Part shown: one piece after another, positions 60,023 to 64,000 of the stretch
How positions within the stretch are numbered: position 1 is the stretch's first letter
How the letters are laid out: every line of letters begins with the position of its first letter
Position numbers and translations under genes: made by a program
Source: Zunongwangia atlantica 22II14-10F7
GTDB taxonomy: Bacteria > Bacteroidota > Bacteroidia > Flavobacteriales > Flavobacteriaceae
Direction: 5' to 3'
NCBI RefSeq assembly: GCF_002094855.1
Contig: NZ_ARYN01000008.1
Location: 62,001 to 126,000, forward strand
Length of the DNA stretch: 64,000 nt
Notes under the pieces: generated by a model
The model's database searches: none
The model's input: only the letters and a program-made list of their open reading frames with translations
Told to the model about the DNA's origin: nothing

Positions 60023-60829
60023 TTATGGTGCGGCTACAGTACCTAATACATAAAGTTGCTCCATTGTTGGAGATTCGCTACCACCTTCAGGCTCTAAAGT
60101 AATACCAAATGCTTCAGATTCGTTGGCGTTTTGTAATGCGAAAATTTTGTTTTCATCTTCAGCAAAGCCATCTAAAAGACCTATGCTTGTTGGTGTTAGT
60201 GGCTGCATAGTTAAAGACCATACCTGGTAAACCATTCCTCTTGGAGGTTCTGGTAAGCCAAGCGCATCGATATATGCTGTATTATCTGAATCGTTCCAGT
60301 ATACAGTTGCATAGGCATCAGGTGCTACGCCCTGGCCTTGTAATGGGATTCTGGAAATATCATTACCTCTAATTGCTGCCAGAATTTGTTTAGCATTTTC
60401 AGCATCTGCTCTAATATCTGCAATTTGCTGTTCTATGATACTATTTTTAGTTTCTGCTTCTGTAAGTGACCTTCTAAGCGCAGTATTTTGTTGGAATAGG
60501 AAGAATAAGCCTATTAGTAATACTAAACTTGCAGCCCAGCCAATATATGCCACCCATTTTGTACGTCGCGTACTTTCTGGGCTTAAACTTCTTACCGGTG
60601 TTCGCGGCCTTAATTTAGATTTTAATGAAGCTAATAATGCTTCGGGATTATAAGGTGCAACACCAATTGCGAGCTTTTGCAGCGCATCTTCTATTTCTTC
60701 AACTTCCTTTTCAACTTCAGGATGCTCTTTAAGCATGGCAGTAACTTCGCGACTTTCAGTTTCGCTAAGGGCGCCATATACATAAAGCTCTAAAATTCCA
60801 GATGATATGTAATCTTCTATTTCAGCCAT
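60023..60829 (-). CDS. RskA-type anti-sigma factor
   Basis: This 268-residue protein has an N-terminal zinc-finger-like/anti-sigma region (about 1-80, MAEIEDYISSGILELYVYGALSETESREVTAMLKEHPEVEKEVEEIEDAL in pieces), one helix (about 92-112), and a periplasmic RskA-C domain with YATVYWNDSDNTAYIDALGLPEPPRGMVYQVWSL. It overlaps the ECF sigma gene by 1 bp, so the two are translated together. It holds the sigma factor inactive at the membrane until released by proteolysis or another signal. Confidence 0.9.
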   Translation of the reverse strand: MAEIEDYISSGILELYVYGALSETESREVTAMLKEHPEVEKEVEEIEDALQKLAIGVAPYNPEALLASLKSKLRPRTPVRSLSPESTRRTKWVAYIGWAASLVLLIGLFFLFQQNTALRRSLTEAETKNSIIEQQIADIRADAENAKQILAAIRGNDISRIPLQGQGVAPDAYATVYWNDSDNTAYIDALGLPEPPRGMVYQVWSLTMQPLTPTSIGLLDGFAEDENKIFALQNANESEAFGITLEPEGGSESPTMEQLYVLGTVAAP

Positions 60830-61359
60830 TAGTTTCCTACGATTTCTCTTAATTTGTTAATACAAGCCCTGTTTCTGGTTTTAACCGTGCCCAGTGGCAT
60901 TTCTAATTCTTCAGCGGTTTCTTGTTGTGTATATCCTTTGAAAAATAATAGGTCGATTAACTTTTTACAAACAGGCTTAAGAATTTCGATATATTTTTTT
61001 AATCCTATTGCGTCTGCAGTTGCACTAAAATTAGTTTTTGATTCTAATATATCTACGAAATTATCTGCGGCAAGGTTTTGTTTTTTGTTTTTAAAACTTT
61101 TAGATCGAATTTTATCTATAGATGCGTTTCTAGCAATATTAAGAATCCAGGTAAAAAAACGCCCTTTGGTAGAATCGTAGGATTCGGCATTTTCCCAAAT
61201 TTTCATAAATACGTCTTGCAAAACCTCTTCAGCGATATCCTTTTCGCCAATAATACTAAATATAATACCGTAAGTACTTTCAGAATAAAGCTGGTAGATA
61301 CGCTCAAAGGCTTTTTGATTTCCCTTTTGTAGCTCCAGAATTAGGCCATCCTGCTGCAT
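60829..61359 (-). CDS. ECF-family RNA polymerase sigma factor
   Basis: This 176-residue protein has region 2 (DIAEEVLQDVFMKIWENAESYDSTKGRFFTWILNIARNASIDKIRSK in parts) and region 4 (KLIDLLFFKGYTQQETAEELEMPLGTVKTRNR). The arrangement with an overlapping RskA-like anti-sigma gene matches the SigK type. It regulates an unknown set of genes. The small gap to the next operon includes a strong terminator. Confidence 0.94.
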   Translation of the reverse strand: MQQDGLILELQKGNQKAFERIYQLYSESTYGIIFSIIGEKDIAEEVLQDVFMKIWENAESYDSTKGRFFTWILNIARNASIDKIRSKSFKNKKQNLAADNFVDILESKTNFSATADAIGLKKYIEILKPVCKKLIDLLFFKGYTQQETAEELEMPLGTVKTRNRACINKLREIVGN

Positions 61360-61397
61360 AAATTAATTGGTTAGTTTCTTTAAAAATAGATAAAAAA

Positions 61398-61428
61398 ATA
61401 AAAGCAGCTAAATAATTAGCTGCTTTTA
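61398..61428 (-). terminator. Terminator of the SOD gene
   Basis: AAAGCAGCTAA-ATAA-TTAGCTGCTTT is a perfect 11-bp stem. On the minus strand it is followed by a T-rich run. Confidence 0.85.
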
Positions 61429-61457
61429 TTTCGAATATTAGAGGTTTTAGCCTAATA

Positions 61458-62066
61458 TTATTTCATTTCTATAACTCCACATCCTACGCGAGTACCTGCA
61501 GCACCAGAAGGTTGAGAAGTAAAGTCGTCTACACCATCGTGAATAATGATAGCTTTACCAACGATATCTTTTGCGTCGTCACCACATCCTATACACCATT
61601 CATCTGTAGTAAAAGTGATAGAACCTTTTCCAGAAGAATCAACCTCAAAGTTTCCTATATCTCCTTTGTGGTAACCTTCTTCAGCTCCCCATTTACCGTG
61701 AGGCTCGTTAGTTGGATTCCAGTGACCACCAGCAGATGTACCATCTGCAGCAGAACAATCTGCTTTTTGGTGAATGTGGATGGCATGTTGTCCTTCAGAA
61801 AGACCTAAAATAGTAGCTTCCATAGTTACCTGACCGTTTTCCTGAGTGAAGATTACTTCTCCAGAAAGGTTACTGTCACTTTTAGGCTCCAGGATTACTT
61901 TTAGTTCTTTTACTTCAGAAGATTCAGACTCCATTTCGCTAGATTCAGCGTTCATTTCTGTAGTCTGCTCTTCTAATTCTGTACCTTCACTTTCTTTATT
62001 TTCGTTCTTACAACTTGTTATAAAAAGCGTAGCACAAAAAAGTAGAGATAAGCTTATACGTTTCAT
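61458..62066 (-). CDS. Cu/Zn superoxide dismutase-type lipoprotein
   Basis: This 202-residue protein has a lipobox FITSC (Cys19), a Glu/Ser-rich linker (about 22-55), and a SodC domain. Metal ligands are in HAIHIHQKADCSAADGTSAGGHWNP and HGKWGAEEGYHKGDIGN, and a late GTRVGCGVIE contains the disulfide Cys. An extra EWCIGCGDDAKDIVG segment supplies a CxxC pair not found in standard SodC. It dismutates superoxide outside the cytoplasm. A promoter-like TTG-N20-TACATTCG lies upstream at 62100-62130. Confidence 0.88.
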   Translation of the reverse strand: MKRISLSLLFCATLFITSCKNENKESEGTELEEQTTEMNAESSEMESESSEVKELKVILEPKSDSNLSGEVIFTQENGQVTMEATILGLSEGQHAIHIHQKADCSAADGTSAGGHWNPTNEPHGKWGAEEGYHKGDIGNFEVDSSGKGSITFTTDEWCIGCGDDAKDIVGKAIIIHDGVDDFTSQPSGAAGTRVGCGVIEMK

Positions 62067-62397
62067 AAATTTAGTGATTGGTTTTACAATTAATTAGAGC
62101 GAATGTACTACGATTATAAACAGAATGCAAGCATTTAAGGCAAGCTTAACACTAGCCAGGCCAATAAAAACAATAGTTTACGGTTGATATTGGTCATTTT
62201 AGAAGCAATTTTTTAGCTGAAAAAACAGGTGTTAATTTTAACGAATATTGGCTTTATATCGAATTTTCTAATCTATACCCGAGGTATAAAAAAACCGCAC
62301 AATTAAGCGCGGTTTAATAGAATTTATTTGATCATCGAGTTGAATGTTGATAGGATTTCTATGGTTCTAAATACCTAAACGACTCGAAAATCATAAT
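62066..62397. other. Intergenic region between the SOD and DUF1080 genes
   Basis: No gene is present. It holds a SOD promoter-like element on the minus strand (62100-62130, TTG-N20-TACATTCG), a terminator hairpin for the DUF1080 gene (62283-62315) and otherwise unremarkable A+T-rich sequence. Confidence 0.55.
62283..62315 (-). terminator. Terminator of the DUF1080 gene
   Basis: AAACCGC and GCGGTTT form a 7-bp stem with a 10-nt loop. It is followed on the minus strand by a T run. It lies about 80 nt after the stop codon. Confidence 0.6.
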
Positions 62398-63152
62398 TAG
62401 TTTAATTCTTTGATTGTTATATTACGAAACCAAACCTCGTGACCGTGATCCTGCAAAGCAATATGCCCCGATTTAGATTTGCCAAATCGTTCCCAATCTG
62501 CAAATTTCGAATTTTTTACTAGTTCTTCCCATCCATCTCCTTCTACTGGAAATTCTACAATGGTAACTCCGTTTTGAGTTACAGATCCTTCATTGGCTTT
62601 ATGATCTATTTTTAGAACTACATTATTCCATTCTCCAACTGGTTTTGTAACATTTTCTGATGGTTCAACCATATCATATAATGCGCCAGAGTGGCGGTTA
62701 GGACCATTTTTACCATCAGGATGTTTTTCATTATCCAACACCTGAATTTCAGGTCCCGTTAAATAAGGTTCCCCTAAATCTGCATCTTCTACAACAGCCC
62801 ACATAAATCCGCTATTTCCTCCTTCAGAAATTTTCCATTCCATAGAAAGTTCAAAATCAGTATAGGCTTCTTTGGTAATAAGGTTTTCACTTTGATTTCT
62901 TCCTTCCTTCGGAACAAAATGCAAGGTACCATCACTTAAAGTCCATTGAGTTATTGAATCACGATTATAGCCTTTCCAGTTTTCATTAATATCTCCTTTG
63001 GTAAGGTCTTTCCAATCACTGTTTGCGGTTGGTTTACCGGTAACGACTATTTCTTCGTTTTCGGCTTTATTTTCTGAAGTTTCAGATTCCTGATTTTTGC
63101 AGCTAATCGTTGTTACGGCAGCTGCCATTAGAACTAATCCTAATTTTTTCAT
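62397..63152 (-). CDS. DUF1080 (3-keto-disaccharide hydrolase-like) lipoprotein
   Basis: This 251-residue protein has a lipobox TISC (Cys19) and a laminin-G-like DUF1080 domain with FELSMEWKISEGGNSGFMWAV, YLTGPEIQVLDNEKHPDGKNG, RHSGALYDMVEPSENVTKPVGEWNNVVLKI and HIALQDHGHEVWFRNITIKEL. Some relatives cleave 3-keto-glucosides. It lies close to the sugar-isomerase gene on the same strand, a frequent pairing. Confidence 0.9.
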   Translation of the reverse strand: MKKLGLVLMAAAVTTISCKNQESETSENKAENEEIVVTGKPTANSDWKDLTKGDINENWKGYNRDSITQWTLSDGTLHFVPKEGRNQSENLITKEAYTDFELSMEWKISEGGNSGFMWAVVEDADLGEPYLTGPEIQVLDNEKHPDGKNGPNRHSGALYDMVEPSENVTKPVGEWNNVVLKIDHKANEGSVTQNGVTIVEFPVEGDGWEELVKNSKFADWERFGKSKSGHIALQDHGHEVWFRNITIKELN

Positions 63153-63198
63153 TTGCGGTTGGGTTAAGGTTAAAATTATTCGAGAAAATAGTTCTCGA

Positions 63199-63299
63199 TT
63201 TTATTGGCTCCGCCAAAGGGTATAATACCCCGAGGCTTGCTTCGAAATAAAGATTTATTTTTAATGAATGCCTTATGGGTTTGCCCCAGGGTGCTTTAT
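63199..63299. repeat. Dispersed intergenic repeat, copy 2
   Basis: The copy shares TTTTATTGGC, CCGCCAAAGGG, GGCTTGC, TCGAAAT, AATGCCT and TTGCCCCA with 683-784. A small hairpin CGAGAA-AATAG-TTCTCG (63181-63197) precedes it. It lies between two sugar-related genes, as copy 1 lies before the sulfatase gene. Confidence 0.6.
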
Positions 63300-63312
63300 T
63301 GATTTTGAATAC

Positions 63313-64000
63313 TTATTTTAATCCCAGGATTTTCTTAAGACGATCTTCATTAATTTCGGATCCTGCAAAATCGTCGAATTTTTTCTGGGTGGCTTCAATG
63401 ATATGACTTTGGATAAAAGGCGCGCCTTCTTTAGCGCCCTGCTCTGGTGATTTTATACAACATTCCCATTCCATCACAGCCCAAACATCACAACCATATT
63501 GTGTTAGTTTAGAGAAAATAGTTTTAAAATCTACATGCCCGTCGCCAGGATGGCGGTATCTTCCGGCTCGGTCTACCCAATCGTTATATCCACCAAAACT
63601 TCCTTTTTTTCCGGTAGGATTAAATTCAGCATCTTTAACATGAAACATTTTAATGAATTCATAATAATGGTCGATATACGTTAGATAATCTAATTGTTGA
63701 AGCACAAAATGACTTGGATCGTATAAAAGGTTTACTCTTTTATGATTATTGGTTTCAGCTAAAAAACGCTCAAATGTATCACCATCATGTAAATCTTCAC
63801 CTGGATGAATTTCGTAGCAAAGATCTACTCCGTTTTCATCAAAAACATCTAAAATAGGTAACCAGCGATTTGCTAGTTCTTTAAAACCAAGTTCTACAAG
63901 ACCATCTGGTCGTTGCGGCCATGGGTGAGCAGTATGCCATAAAAGCGAACCACTAAATGTTCCATGTACATCTAAACCAAAATTTCTACTGGCTTTAGCT
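63313..64000 (-). CDS. Sugar phosphate isomerase/epimerase family protein, 5' end outside window
   Basis: The open frame continues to the right edge, so the N-terminus is missing. The visible 228 residues or so carry the TIM-barrel motifs of the IolE/AP-endonuclease-2 superfamily: GLDVHGTFSGSLLWHT, CYEIHPGEDLHDGDTFERFL, NLLYDPSHFVLQQLDYL, MFHVKDAEF and a YRHPGDGHVDFKTIFSKL segment. They bind a divalent metal and isomerise or epimerise sugars or inositols. The neighbouring DUF1080 gene suggests a shared carbohydrate function. Confidence 0.88.
   Translation of the reverse strand, partial: AKASRNFGLDVHGTFSGSLLWHTAHPWPQRPDGLVELGFKELANRWLPILDVFDENGVDLCYEIHPGEDLHDGDTFERFLAETNNHKRVNLLYDPSHFVLQQLDYLTYIDHYYEFIKMFHVKDAEFNPTGKKGSFGGYNDWVDRAGRYRHPGDGHVDFKTIFSKLTQYGCDVWAVMEWECCIKSPEQGAKEGAPFIQSHIIEATQKKFDDFAGSEINEDRLKKILGLK

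Noticed and set aside
1-64000. tRNA, rRNA, CRISPR, insertion sequence or prophage
   Set aside because: I saw no cloverleaf-type sequence, no rRNA-like conserved blocks, no regular spacer array and no transposase, integrase or phage structural gene.

Overview
The window looks like a chromosome segment of a marine-type Flavobacteriaceae member (Bacteroidota), close to Gramella or Zunongwangia. This is inferred from the low G+C content, the TAnnTTTG -7 boxes, the weak Shine-Dalgarno signals, the many lipoproteins with short LxxC signals, the SusC-like LDEVVVTGY signature and the typical gene families (GH92, GH43, DUF4870, DUF2807, MoxR/DUF58). I see no rRNA, tRNA, CRISPR array, phage or insertion sequence. 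The window holds 64 genes: one is cut by the right edge and one appears frameshifted.

Layout. 1-5000: an HxlR regulator with two strong palindromes, then an exported sulfatase and a GH92 mannosidase. 5000-11000: an HD hydrolase, a Crp/Fnr regulator, a TauE/SafE exporter, cytochrome bd (cydAB) and a GH43 lipoprotein. 11000-19700: an XRE/membrane protein pair, a metallo-beta-lactamase-fold hydrolase, a 1129-residue VIT/DUF2135 protein with an embedded TonB-plug-like segment, an M1 peptidase and an aldo/keto reductase. 19900-22200: a fatty-acid-hydroxylase-like membrane protein with a CstB-like persulfide dioxygenase/rhodanese. 22200-33700: an isolated A+T-rich DUF1796 gene, a three-gene acyl-CoA carboxylase, a YeeE/YedE pair, a TRIC channel, thioredoxin reductase and surface proteins. 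33900-38000: a PadR/PspC envelope-stress-like cluster. 38200-41600: small conserved genes and oxyR. 41900-49000: a MoxR/DUF58/DUF4350/DUF4129/SpoIIM operon with a divergent RDD gene. 49200-54100: a cyclophilin and a Nudix gene whose start codons overlap, an acyltransferase, an ECF sigma operon and NDH-2. 54300-59700: a TonB receptor, a TPR protein and a LytS/2TM/LytTR signalling unit. 60000-64000: a sigma/anti-sigma pair, a Cu/Zn SOD, a DUF1080 protein and a sugar isomerase.

Main observation: three separate transcription units, 9 to 13 kb apart, each begin with the palindrome GTAAC-N4-GTTAC followed after exactly 22 nt by a Bacteroidota -7 box (TATATTTG, TACTTTTG, TTTATTTG). The units encode a TauE/SafE sulfite/organosulfur exporter, the hydroxylase plus persulfide dioxygenase/rhodanese, and the YeeE/YedE sulfur transporters. 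The palindrome is centred near -41, the class II activator position. A Crp/Fnr protein with a Cys77/Cys83/Cys84 cluster is encoded directly before the first unit. I infer a reactive-sulfur-responsive regulon whose sites can be read directly in the sequence.

Other points: several families of short dispersed or tandem intergenic repeats; a likely one-base homopolymer frameshift in a lipoprotein gene at 37091-37487; a histidine kinase whose C-terminal 2TM domain is duplicated as the next gene; and a cyclophilin/Nudix gene pair sharing one CATG for both start codons.
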